Source: Bacteroidales bacterium UBA4284 | Lineage (GTDB): Bacteria > Bacteroidota > Bacteroidia > Bacteroidales > UBA932 | Direction: 5' to 3' | Assembly: GCA_002395925.1 (NCBI GenBank) | Contig: DGVM01000071.1 | Coordinates: 15,456 to 50,162, forward strand | Length of the DNA: 34,707 nucleotides | In this document: piece by piece, positions 14,230 through 26,271 of the stretch | Position numbering within the stretch: the first letter of the stretch is position 1 | How the letters are laid out: every line of letters starts with the position of its first letter | Notes under the pieces: model-generated | What the model was told of the DNA's origin: nothing | What the model saw: the letters and a program-made list of their open reading frames with translations, nothing else | The model's database searches: none | Made by a program: the position numbers and the translations under genes

Positions 14230-14422
14230 CTGCTAAAGAGAGACAGGCGATTGTGGTTTATCGTTTGAGGACGGCGAACTAATTGCCCGGCTCCAGAATA
14301 TGAGGCATACTGGAGACTATGATGATTTTATGGACTGGACGCAAGAAGATGTCGAGCCATACATCGCAAAGGTCGAAGAGTATGTCGAAAAGATTAAAAA
14401 AGTGATCTATAAAGTGGCATAA
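14220..14422 (+). pseudogene. hepT: HEPN toxin gene with internal deletion and frameshift
   Basis: ATG 14220 overlaps the antitoxin stop and reads MSLTAKERQAIVVYRL, a typical HEPN start, then hits a stop at 14280-14282. In another frame from about 14265 the reading EDGELIARLQNMRHTGDYDD continues to a stop at 14420-14422. This is the C-terminal part of the same family. Intact relatives have about 130 residues with the RNase motif R-x4-6-H in the middle. Here the central 60-70 residues are missing, so the toxin is dead. The two ends remain recognisable, so the loss looks recent. Confidence 0.75.
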
Positions 14423-14429
14423 TTGCTTA

Positions 14430-14438
14430 TTTTACACC
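14430..14438 (+). repeat. TTTTACACC copy at the right island end
   Basis: Identical to the motif at 170-178 and within 80 bases of the right att site. Together with the left cluster it supports recombinase arm sites. The stretch 14423-14513 otherwise shows nothing recognisable. Confidence 0.35.
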
Positions 14439-14513
14439 CATGTTTCACTGATTGGTGTCTCGATTTACCATAACAAGTTGATTATAAATAAGTTAAGCGT
14501 TTATATAGTTTCG

Positions 14514-14535
14514 GTTCGAGTATCACCTACCGCAC
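14514..14535 (+). repeat. Right att site: duplicated tRNA 3' end
   Basis: Matches 2-23 in 21 of 22 positions (C10 is A here). The bases before it do not pair with the T-stem, and no acceptor 5' strand is present, so it is not a tRNA gene. It is the leftover of the original tRNA 3' end after integration, followed by that gene's own terminator. Confidence 0.75.
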
Positions 14536-14540
14536 AGAAT

Positions 14541-14574
14541 CGGCTTCAGAGTTTCTCTGAGGCCGGTTTTTTTT
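14541..14574 (+). terminator. Rho-independent terminator, ancestral tRNA terminator
   Basis: An 11-bp stem (14541-14551 with 14555-14565, one G-T wobble) with a TTT loop is followed by eight T (14567-14574). It begins six bases after the right att repeat, exactly as the left terminator follows the tRNA. It was probably the tRNA terminator before the island inserted. Confidence 0.8.
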
Positions 14575-14654
14575 GTCCTCTTTCATGGTTACAACAGAGA
14601 TGGGGGTAATGATGCAAAAAACAGTTGGTGACGACCGCCGCGAGTATTCAAAAG

Positions 14655-15023
14655 TTACTTGAGGAAGACGAAGAAGACCGCGAGGACTATGCAGAAGAAG
14701 GCGGCCAGGTGATTCCATTGCAGAGGCTGGCCCTTGAAGAGGAGCGTCACTATAACCGTAAACACGGTGAGTGAGATAACCTCCTGTATGACCTTGAGTT
14801 GCATGAGGTTGAAGGGGCCGCCGTTGCCCTGGAATCCTATTCGGTTGGCGGGTACGGTGAGGCAGTACTCAAAGAAGGCGATTCCCCATGAGAAAAGTAT
14901 TATCAGTATCAGCGGCCACCCGGTGGAAATTTTCATTTCCTGCAGTTTGAGGTGGCCGTACCAGGCGAGTGTCATGAATACGTTGGAGAACAACAGCATC
15001 ACGACGGTCCAAATCCCTTGCAT
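14655..15023 (-). CDS. DMT-superfamily small membrane protein (DUF486)
   Basis: A 122-residue protein with four hydrophobic segments (about 5-22, 34-52, 76-94, 104-121), matching the length and sequence style of DUF486/DMT proteins: NVFMTLAWYGHLK, PLILIILFSWGIAFFEYCLTVPANRIG and a QLKVIQEVISL stretch. The role is unknown, presumably small-molecule transport or a structural role in the inner membrane. It is the last gene of the long leftward cluster, 15 bases after the CDP-alcohol phosphatidyltransferase gene, and the first chromosomal gene beyond the island. Confidence 0.88.
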   Translation of the reverse strand: MQGIWTVVMLLFSNVFMTLAWYGHLKLQEMKISTGWPLILIILFSWGIAFFEYCLTVPANRIGFQGNGGPFNLMQLKVIQEVISLTVFTVIVTLLFKGQPLQWNHLAAFFCIVLAVFFVFLK

Positions 15024-15038
15024 ATCCTAAATGGCTTT

Positions 15039-15749
15039 TTATTTCTGAAATTTCTTGGGAGGGTCTATCCTGGCGTATCCTCGGGCATCGGAAATGATGG
15101 TGCAGAGGTAGATGCATCCCAGGAGCAATATTACGAATATGCACACGAAGTCCATGAACCTCAGGACAAGGCTGCGTCCCAGGAATTCCACCGGCACCGC
15201 AATCCGGCGAAGCGGCTCGATGAAAATGAGCAAGGTGTTGAGGATAATCACTATGATGCGGAACTCGGTGGGGCCGAGTTTGGCGTAGGTGAGTTTGAAT
15301 TCGCTCTTGAGGTGCGCGTTTATGCTTACGTTGACGATCAGGAAGGTATAGATGAGGTACGCAAAGAGGGCGAGGTCCATCCGCGCCAGCTGCGAGAGGC
15401 CGATGCCGGCAAACATGAAGGTCATGTTGATGCAGTCCACCGTATGGTCCAGGTAGTAGCCGTAGATGGGCCTCTGGGTGTTGCGGTAACGGGCAATGCT
15501 GCCGTCCATAGAATCTCCGAACCAGTTCACGACAAGGCCGAAAGAGCTGAGCCATAGCCAGTTGATGTTATAGTCGGAAAGTATGAATCCTAAACCGATG
15601 AGAACGGCGCCAGCTATTCCTACCCATGTCAATATGTCGGATGTCACCCAGGCGGGCATACGTGCCGACATCCAGTTCAGCGCCTTGCGCTCGGCTCCGT
15701 TGATTATCGAAGTCTGAATCCTTGTAGCCTGTTTTGTCGATGTCTCCAT
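15039..15749 (-). CDS. CDP-alcohol phosphatidyltransferase family protein
   Basis: A 236-residue integral membrane enzyme. The family motif is clear at residues 79-105: D-S-M-DG-S-I-AR, then G97 and the last two aspartates Asp101 and Asp105 (YLDHTVD). Such enzymes join CDP-diacylglycerol (or another CDP-alcohol) to an alcohol in phospholipid synthesis. About five hydrophobic segments follow. The exact substrate cannot be told from sequence. It lies five bases after the PLD gene, so the two phospholipid genes probably work together. Confidence 0.88.
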   Translation of the reverse strand: METSTKQATRIQTSIINGAERKALNWMSARMPAWVTSDILTWVGIAGAVLIGLGFILSDYNINWLWLSSFGLVVNWFGDSMDGSIARYRNTQRPIYGYYLDHTVDCINMTFMFAGIGLSQLARMDLALFAYLIYTFLIVNVSINAHLKSEFKLTYAKLGPTEFRIIVIILNTLLIFIEPLRRIAVPVEFLGRSLVLRFMDFVCIFVILLLGCIYLCTIISDARGYARIDPPKKFQK

Positions 15750-15754
15750 AAACT

Positions 15755-16993
15755 TTAAAATTGGGCCGAGCCCAGTCTTGCAAATGCCTCTGCGCCCTTT
15801 TCCAGTATGCTCCTGCGGGCCCAGGCGTCCTTGTCAATATAATCCGAAAGCGCCTCGTCGGCGAGGAAAATGTCCTTCATCTTCCTGGCATATGATTCGC
15901 TGTCGATAAAAGCATTGATTTCATAGTCAAGTATATAGCTGCGGGGGTCGATATTCGTGGAGCCCACGCTGACGTAGCGGTCGTCGCATATAGCCGTCTT
16001 GGAGTGCATGTAGCCGTCGCGGTAGCGGGCGATTCGGACTCCGGCCTCCTGAAGCTCCTGAATATATGAGTTTGTGCAAAGGGGAGTGAGCACTCCGCGG
16101 TCGCCCCTGGGGGGAATTATGATGCGGACGTCCACGCCCCGGCGTGCGGCTCTCTGAAGCGAATCGCGCACCTCGTTGGTGGGGATGAGGTAGGGTGATT
16201 CCAGCCAGGCGTACTGCTTGCTGTCGTCCAGCATCTTGCAAAGGCGTTTCATGATGGCGGGACCGTCCCCTCTGGGACCGCTGCAGACGATATCGACGTC
16301 AAGTTTGCCCGAGGGAGCCTGCGGCGGGAAGTATTTGGCATCGGCGAGCAGTTCGCCCCCCTTGAAAGCCCAGTCGCGCGCAAAAGCATACTCGCAGCTG
16401 CTTACGGCAGGTCCGGTGATGCGCAGGTGAGTGTCTCTCCAGGTGCCCCAGGAGAGTCCGATGCCGTAGCGTTCGGCGATGTTCATGCCGCCCACGTAGG
16501 CGATACGGCCGTCCACTACCACTATCTTGCGGTGGTTGCGGTAGTTATCGCTCTTTATAAGGGGGATATGCATGGGCGAAAACAGTTTTACCTGTATGCC
16601 GTTAGAGCGCATTTCCCCGTAAAGGCGTTCGCGGGTTTTGTTGACGGCGTCATCTACCAGAAGCCTTACCTCCACGCCTTCGGCGGCCTTGCGGGCAAGC
16701 AGATTGGCCACCCTTCGCCCGATGTGGTCGTCTTCGTACTTGAAAAAGAGTATGTGGACGTAACTGCGGGCACTCGCGATATCCTTCTCCATGCTTTCGA
16801 TCATGGGGCTGAAGGATATGAAAGTCTGAAGCTCGTTTCCGCTGCGGGTGTCTGCACTCACATGCTTAAGTAAAGCTTGCTCCTGCTCTTGCGGAAGCAG
16901 GGGCTTGACTTTTCCCGGGGGGCTGAGAAGCCAGGCGATGTACAGGACAAGCGCCAGCAGTACAGCTGCAATTATTAATCCGCTGGCGTGCAT
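15755..16993 (-). CDS. Phospholipase D-like / cardiolipin synthase
   Basis: A 412-residue protein with an N-terminal membrane anchor (about 6-24) and two HKD motifs: His154-x-Lys156-x4-Asp161 (HRKIVVVD, followed by YVGGMN) and His330-x-Lys332-x4-Asp337 (HSKTAICD, followed by SVGSTNID). Spacing and the GGMN/GSTN tails fit bacterial cardiolipin synthases, which condense two phosphatidylglycerols at the inner membrane. It has one membrane segment where ClsA has two, so a ClsC-like or other PLD role is possible. Its ATG follows the stop of the GH97 gene with no gap, tying it to the Sus cluster. Confidence 0.88.
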   Translation of the reverse strand: MHASGLIIAAVLLALVLYIAWLLSPPGKVKPLLPQEQEQALLKHVSADTRSGNELQTFISFSPMIESMEKDIASARSYVHILFFKYEDDHIGRRVANLLARKAAEGVEVRLLVDDAVNKTRERLYGEMRSNGIQVKLFSPMHIPLIKSDNYRNHRKIVVVDGRIAYVGGMNIAERYGIGLSWGTWRDTHLRITGPAVSSCEYAFARDWAFKGGELLADAKYFPPQAPSGKLDVDIVCSGPRGDGPAIMKRLCKMLDDSKQYAWLESPYLIPTNEVRDSLQRAARRGVDVRIIIPPRGDRGVLTPLCTNSYIQELQEAGVRIARYRDGYMHSKTAICDDRYVSVGSTNIDPRSYILDYEINAFIDSESYARKMKDIFLADEALSDYIDKDAWARRSILEKGAEAFARLGSAQF

Positions 16994-21363
<4,370 letters not shown>

Positions 21364-21376
21364 GTCGCTATATCTG

Positions 21377-22807
21377 CTAGTTGTTTCTGGTCAGGACGAG
21401 ATAATCGCCGGGCGCGAGAGTTATCTTCTGCTCTCCCTCGAGGCTTTCGCCCGTAAAGACATTGGAATAGGTGCCGTCGAGCTTGATGGTCCAGCAGACA
21501 GGTTCCGCCTTGAGGTTGGCGAAAGGCTCCTCGATTTTGGCGCTCTGGGGGCGGTTGTCATTAGCCTCTGTCTCTTCGATCACAGCGCCGTCATTGGCAG
21601 CCGTGCCGAAGTTGGCGAGGACTATGACCTTGTTGCCCTTGACTTCGCGATGGAAGGCCACCACGCCGTCGGCGCCGGGTGTCTCCCACCATACGATTTT
21701 TCCTCCCTTCTCACCTGCTGCGAGTGCGGGGTTGTCGTGCTTGAGGTTTACGAGGGTTTTCCAGAATTTGGTGTATTCGTTTGCAGTCCAGTCTGTTATG
21801 GGGTCCTTCTCGAAGAAGGCCAGCCTGCGGTCGAGACCGATTTCCTGACCAGTGTAGATGAGCGGCTGGCTGCCGGGAAGGGTGAAGCAAAGCACAGCAC
21901 ATGCATCTGCCGCTTCGCCCTCGCGCTCGAATTCGGTGCCCGCCCAGGAGTTCTCGTCGTGGTTGGAGGTGAAGGTGAGCCTGAAGGCTTCGCGCGGGAA
22001 GCGGGAGGCGTCGCGCGCTACGTAATCCTTGAGCTCCTGAACTGTCTTGCTGCCCTGTGCCAGGCCGTTGAGCAGATGATGAAGCTCCCATGCATAGTTG
22101 GCGTCGAAGGTTACGGTAGGATCGGCCAGGTTGTCCCGTTCGGCCTCGGCGAGCAGATAGATGTCGGGATAATCGGCGTTCATCTTGGGAAGGATTCCGT
22201 ACCAGAATTCGGCGGGAACCTCACCGGCGGCGTCGCACCGGAATCCGTCCACGCCCTTCTGCAGCCAGAAGCGCATGGCGTCGTCCTGTGCCCACCATAC
22301 GTCCTCGTTGGCGTAGTTAAGGCTCCTGGTGTCGGTCCAGTCGTACTCCCAGATGGCGTTTCCCAGCGAGTCGCGCTCGTAGAAGTCGGCGGGCTTTTCC
22401 GTCATCCATACATTGTCGGGTGCGGTCTGGTTCGCCACCCAGTCAAGGATGACCTTGAATCCCATTTCGTGCGCGGCTGCGAGCAGTTCCTCGAAGTCCT
22501 GCATGGTGCCGAATTCGGGATTGACCTTCTTGTAATCGGAGATGGCGTAATATGAACCCAGGGTGCCCTTGCGTTCCACGGTGCCTATTTCGTACATGGG
22601 CATGAGCCACAGCACGTCCACTCCAAGGTCCTTGAGACGGGGAAGCTGTGCCTGGACGCCCTTGAACGTGCCTTCGGGCGAGAACTGCCTGATGTTGACT
22701 TCGTAAACGACGCTGTCGTAGGTCCACTCGGGATGCACCGGGGCCTTGGTCTTGTTGCAGCATACGAAGGAGAGCAGTGCTGCGGCTGCAAGGAATATCT
22801 TTTTCAT
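21377..22807 (-). CDS. GH13 alpha-amylase family lipoprotein
   Basis: A 476-residue compact GH13 enzyme. The lipobox region SFVCC gives an acylated Cys at 16 or 17. Catalytic residues are Asp192 (GFRCDAAGE), Glu221 (LLAEAE) and Asp284 (TSNHDENSW). Region I reads LDWVANQT, with Gln127 where GH13 enzymes almost always have His; this His normally contacts the -1 sugar. Activity is therefore probable but may be altered in specificity. It ends with the usual short beta-sandwich. It lies six bases after the GH53 gene in the same operon. Confidence 0.9.
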   Translation of the reverse strand: MKKIFLAAAALLSFVCCNKTKAPVHPEWTYDSVVYEVNIRQFSPEGTFKGVQAQLPRLKDLGVDVLWLMPMYEIGTVERKGTLGSYYAISDYKKVNPEFGTMQDFEELLAAAHEMGFKVILDWVANQTAPDNVWMTEKPADFYERDSLGNAIWEYDWTDTRSLNYANEDVWWAQDDAMRFWLQKGVDGFRCDAAGEVPAEFWYGILPKMNADYPDIYLLAEAERDNLADPTVTFDANYAWELHHLLNGLAQGSKTVQELKDYVARDASRFPREAFRLTFTSNHDENSWAGTEFEREGEAADACAVLCFTLPGSQPLIYTGQEIGLDRRLAFFEKDPITDWTANEYTKFWKTLVNLKHDNPALAAGEKGGKIVWWETPGADGVVAFHREVKGNKVIVLANFGTAANDGAVIEETEANDNRPQSAKIEEPFANLKAEPVCWTIKLDGTYSNVFTGESLEGEQKITLAPGDYLVLTRNN

Positions 22808-22813
22808 ACGGGA

Positions 22814-23929
22814 TTATTTGAATGCATTCATGATTTCCGAAGGGCGGCCGTCGTCGGTGAAGGCCCCCATGTCGTATGCGTTCCAGCCAAGCGAGGAGTA
22901 CACGGCCGGCTTCCACCAGCCATAAACCTCAGGTTCCCAATAGAATACGCCCTTACAGGCATCGAGTTTGCGCACATCATCGACAAACGATTTGAGAATA
23001 GCCGGAGATGCGCTGTCCTTTACTTTCACTCCGACTTCGGACACTATGACGGGTACGCCGTAGGCCGATGCGAGCGCACGGATTCTGGAGATGGCCGCAG
23101 AATTCATCTGCTGGGCTGACATTTTTGAATTGGTCTGGGGATAGTGCGACAGTGCGATGGCGTCCAACTTGCATCCGTGCGACTTGAACTCTTTGAACCA
23201 CCAGTCGTTGTCGTCGTAGGCGTTGTTGAGATGAGGCATCACTAGTGCGGAAGGGAAAACCTCTTTTGCAGCCGCATATCCGGCGTTGTACAGCGAGGCG
23301 AATGACGTCCAGCCACCCGGAGTGGAGCCTCCGACCGACCAGAGCTGTCCCAGAGGCCACAGGAAGCCGTTGCGGGTTTCGTTGCCGATCTGTATCCAGG
23401 CGGGAGAGATGCCAGCCGTCTTGAGAGCCCCGAGTACGTCGGAGGTATGCTCCTTGACGCGGATGCCTGCCTCCACGACATTTCCTTTAGACGCTTCCCA
23501 GTCCTTGGGGAAAGTCTGGCGCGAAGGATCTGCGAAGAAGTCGCTGTAGTGGAAATCGATCATGAGCGCCATGCCTGCGTCGGCAGCCCTGCGGGCGAGT
23601 GCTACGCAATCGTCGCGGCCGCTCCATCCGCCGGCGGGATTTACCCATACGCGCAGACGTATAGAGTTGATTCCTACGTCTTTGAGTACGGCAAATATAT
23701 CGGCGGTGCTTCCGTCCTGCTTCTTGAAAGTTTTGCCCGATGCTTCCATTTCGGAGACCCAGCTCACATCGGCGCCCTTGGCGAAAGCGGGCGTCTCGAT
23801 GACCTGCGGCTGCGGCTCAACCGGCTGCTCCGGCTTTTTGGGTTCGTCGGTATTTTCGGGAGTCTTGCAGCCGGAAAGCGTAATGCCTGCGGCGGCAAGG
23901 ACTGTTAAGATTCGGATTATCTTTTTCAC
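22814..23929 (-). CDS. GH53 endo-beta-1,4-galactanase lipoprotein
   Basis: A 371-residue enzyme of the arabinogalactan endo-1,4-galactanase family. It has a lipobox LSGC (Cys21) and a Pro/Glu linker to about residue 43, then the GH53 barrel: GADVSWVSEME, INSIRLRVWVNP, DFHYSDFFADP. Acid/base Glu184 lies in IQIGNETRNGFLW and nucleophile Glu298 in VIVSEVGV. The substrate of the family is beta-1,4-galactan in type I arabinogalactan or pectin, which is not starch. Yet it lies between two starch enzymes with gaps of two and six bases, so it must be co-expressed with them. The linker suggests display at the cell surface. Confidence 0.92.
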   Translation of the reverse strand: MKKIIRILTVLAAAGITLSGCKTPENTDEPKKPEQPVEPQPQVIETPAFAKGADVSWVSEMEASGKTFKKQDGSTADIFAVLKDVGINSIRLRVWVNPAGGWSGRDDCVALARRAADAGMALMIDFHYSDFFADPSRQTFPKDWEASKGNVVEAGIRVKEHTSDVLGALKTAGISPAWIQIGNETRNGFLWPLGQLWSVGGSTPGGWTSFASLYNAGYAAAKEVFPSALVMPHLNNAYDDNDWWFKEFKSHGCKLDAIALSHYPQTNSKMSAQQMNSAAISRIRALASAYGVPVIVSEVGVKVKDSASPAILKSFVDDVRKLDACKGVFYWEPEVYGWWKPAVYSSLGWNAYDMGAFTDDGRPSEIMNAFK

Positions 23930-23931
23930 GG

Positions 23932-26199
23932 TCAGTTAAGTTTGAATACTACGGATGAATTGCCTGCAAGGCTGAGCTGCGTGCCCTGATATGCGGCAGA
24001 GCCGAGGAGAGCGACAGGCTGCGACATGCTGTCGGATACGCTTACGGTGCGTTCTACGCTTGCGCAGTTATGGATGACCAGCATTTTCTCACTGCCGGCG
24101 CTCATGTACCACGATGCGATGCCGGTCCCGCTGATGTTGCTGGCACTCATCTCGCCGTTGCCGAGGGCAGGATATGCGTCGCGAAGGCGTCCCCAGGTCT
24201 TGTAGGTGTTCAGCAGCGACTGCTCGTCGGCGTCCTGAGCCTCCACGGAAATGTCTGCCGTGAGCATGGCGGAGTCAACCTTGTTGTTTACGCCCTTCCT
24301 GGCGCAGTCCTTTCCCGCCTTGTCCCAGAGTATCGGAGTGCGTATGTACTCGTCGCCCTTGCCGTCGGCATTGCCCCAGTAACCAAGCTCTTCTCCCTGA
24401 TACACAAAGGGTTTGCCGGGAGTCGTGAGAATCATTGCGGCGGCTTGTTTCTCGCGGGCGAGATTGCGCCCAAGGTCGTCGGCCGCGCGTGCCTGTCCGT
24501 TTCCGGTCTGGCTGCTGTGGTCGTGGTTGGTCATGAATAACGATGTCTGGGCGTCGGCACGCACGGCCTTGTGGTCATTGATGAACCCGGTTACGGTAGA
24601 AACGTAACTTGCCGTGCTCTGGCTGGTAAGCGCCCTGTAGAGCAGCGGCCAGTAGCCGAACTCGAAACAGGAATTGATTCCCTTGTAGTAGTTCTTCTCC
24701 ACGCTGTGGGAATCCCATACCTCGCCAACCATGAAGATGTCGTCGCTGTGGCCGGCGGCCTTGTATGCCGCGTTGCAGGTGTCGTACCATTTTTTGAGGA
24801 AGGTCTGGTTGGAGGAGTTGTTCCAGGAGGAGATGCCGCCGCAGATATGCTTTACGGCGTCGAGACGGAATCCGTCGATGCCAAGGTCTATCCACTTTTT
24901 GGCGGAAGCGGCAAGATCCTGGAAGCACGCATTGCTTTCGCAGGTGGCGACGGAACCGTAGTTGAGGTCGGGCATCCAGTCGGAGAAGCAGCCCATGTAG
25001 TAGAGGTTCTCGATGGAATAGTCGGTAAGTTCTATGCGGTAACGTCCCGAACCGGTGAAGCTCAGGTCGCCTCCCTCGGCGACGAGGCTCTTGGCGACTC
25101 CTTCGCTTACGGTTTCGCTTCCGCTTCCGCTGCCGGAGGCTCCGAACTTTGAGCCTGCGTCCCAGCTCATGTATTTGCGCAGCAGCAGGCCCACGGTGCC
25201 GTTAATCTCGGTTACGAGGTAGAGCGTGCCGTTGCCCGCGTCGGCAAATTGCAGGGCCTTGCCATCCTGGCCGCTCTGCCACAGCCAGATGTTCCACAGC
25301 GAAGAGCCGGTCTTTACGCTTTCGGTGGTTTTCTTGATGGTGATCTTGGGCGAGCCGGAAGCTGCTACCTTCCATTCTCCGGTGTTGATGGTGGTACCCG
25401 ACAGCATGGGGAAGCTCTTGTAGTCCGCCGAAGGGTTGGAGGAGAAGAAGTAGTAGTCGCGATACGGGCTGGACGGGTCTGCAAGGGCCTGCTTGAACCA
25501 CGCATTGCCCTTTCCGGAATGGTTGAGCACGTAGTCTATGTAGATGTCGATGCCCTTGGTGTGGGCGGCGTCCACAAGGCTCTTGAAGTCGGCCTCGGTG
25601 CCGAAGAGGGGATTCACGCTGTAGTAGTCCTGCACGTCATAACCATGGTAGGAGTCGCAGGGGTGGATGGGCGAGAGCCACAGGGCCGTGATGCCCATGC
25701 CCGCGAGGTAGTCCAGCTTGTTCTGTATGCCGCGGAAATCGCCCACGCCGTCGCCGTTGCTGTCGGCAAAACTGTACACCAGCAGCTGATAGGTGGTGGA
25801 AGCGTTGCCGGAGGCGTCTGGAATGGCGGCCGGAACGACCGGGGTCCTGCCGTTGCCTGCCTGGGTTACGCTTATTGAGGAACTGAGGCTTGCGCCGTTC
25901 TTGCTTGCGGCGATATCGATGGCACCGGTACGCTCCCCTTCCAGCGGATTTGCTTCGACACTAACGGTGACTGAGCCTTTTCCGCTGCCTGAGGTCTTGT
26001 CGAGCAAAATCCATTCGGCAGAAGGTTTGGCGGTCCAGTTGCCGTCGGTGCTTATAGTTATGAATTTGGAGGAACTGTCCTCGCTGGAGAATTCAATCGA
26101 GGACGGTTGGGTGGTAAGAGAAAATGCCTCCTCCTGATTATTTTCCTTGCAGGCGGCGAGCGCTGCGGCTACCGCAAGCAGGGCCAGTATTCTTTTCAT
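23932..26199 (-). CDS. susG: SusG-like surface alpha-amylase (BACON + GH13 with CBM58-like insertion)
   Basis: A 755-residue lipoprotein (lipobox LAAC, Cys17). Residues about 27-115 form a BACON domain (TISTDGNWTAKPSAEWILLD, ending ISVTQAG). The GH13 catalytic domain follows from about 135, with region I IDYVLNH, Asp447 (GFRLDAVKH), Glu493 (MVGEVWD) and Asp560 (MTNHDHSSQ). About 145 residues (255-400) are inserted in domain B, the place where SusG carries CBM58, and contain Trp-rich segments. It would cut starch at the outer surface. ATG 26199 is preferred over GTG 26205. It is the first hydrolase gene after the SusE/F-like gene, with a hairpin in the 72-base gap. Confidence 0.88.
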   Translation of the reverse strand: MKRILALLAVAAALAACKENNQEEAFSLTTQPSSIEFSSEDSSSKFITISTDGNWTAKPSAEWILLDKTSGSGKGSVTVSVEANPLEGERTGAIDIAASKNGASLSSSISVTQAGNGRTPVVPAAIPDASGNASTTYQLLVYSFADSNGDGVGDFRGIQNKLDYLAGMGITALWLSPIHPCDSYHGYDVQDYYSVNPLFGTEADFKSLVDAAHTKGIDIYIDYVLNHSGKGNAWFKQALADPSSPYRDYYFFSSNPSADYKSFPMLSGTTINTGEWKVAASGSPKITIKKTTESVKTGSSLWNIWLWQSGQDGKALQFADAGNGTLYLVTEINGTVGLLLRKYMSWDAGSKFGASGSGSGSETVSEGVAKSLVAEGGDLSFTGSGRYRIELTDYSIENLYYMGCFSDWMPDLNYGSVATCESNACFQDLAASAKKWIDLGIDGFRLDAVKHICGGISSWNNSSNQTFLKKWYDTCNAAYKAAGHSDDIFMVGEVWDSHSVEKNYYKGINSCFEFGYWPLLYRALTSQSTASYVSTVTGFINDHKAVRADAQTSLFMTNHDHSSQTGNGQARAADDLGRNLAREKQAAAMILTTPGKPFVYQGEELGYWGNADGKGDEYIRTPILWDKAGKDCARKGVNNKVDSAMLTADISVEAQDADEQSLLNTYKTWGRLRDAYPALGNGEMSASNISGTGIASWYMSAGSEKMLVIHNCASVERTVSVSDSMSQPVALLGSAAYQGTQLSLAGNSSVVFKLN

Positions 26200-26224
26200 G
26201 GGCACTTGGTTTTGTTATTTTGGA

Positions 26225-26252
26225 GACAGGAGCCCGGTCGGGGGCTCCTGTC
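26225..26252 (-). promoter_or_regulatory. Intercistronic hairpin between binding-protein and enzyme genes
   Basis: GACAGGAGCCC (26225-26235) and GGGCTCCTGTC (26242-26252) form a perfect 11-bp GC-rich stem with a six-base loop, just past the SusE/F-like stop on the minus strand. No T-tract follows, so it is not a standard terminator. Such structures protect the upstream mRNA end and can lower expression of what follows, here separating SusC-D-E/F from the hydrolases. Confidence 0.6.
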
Positions 26253-26271
26253 CATAAGATAATACCGGAAG

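Larger units (their letters stand above)
2..14535. mobile_element. tRNA-integrated genomic island, no integrase
   Basis: A 22-bp direct repeat with one mismatch (2-23 and 14514-14535, differing at 10/14522) bounds about 14.5 kb of AT-richer accessory genes. The left copy completes a tRNA; the right copy has lost the T-stem pairing and is a bare att remnant. This is the classic layout left by a tyrosine recombinase that uses a tRNA 3' end. The content fits a cargo island: a second ClpP, nuclease, SprT protease, AAA+ ATPase, WYL regulator and MNT-HEPN pair. No integrase, excisionase, relaxase or replication gene is seen, so the island is either degenerate or moved in trans. The outer edges rest on the repeat only. 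Confidence 0.7.

Noticed and set aside
14514..14534. Second tRNA gene
   Set aside because: Only the 3' tail is there. The upstream bases do not pair with the T-stem, and no acceptor, D-arm or anticodon arm can be formed.
26200..26205. GTG start at 26205 for the SusG-like gene
   Set aside because: ATG 26199 two codons later gives a standard lipoprotein signal (MKRILALL).
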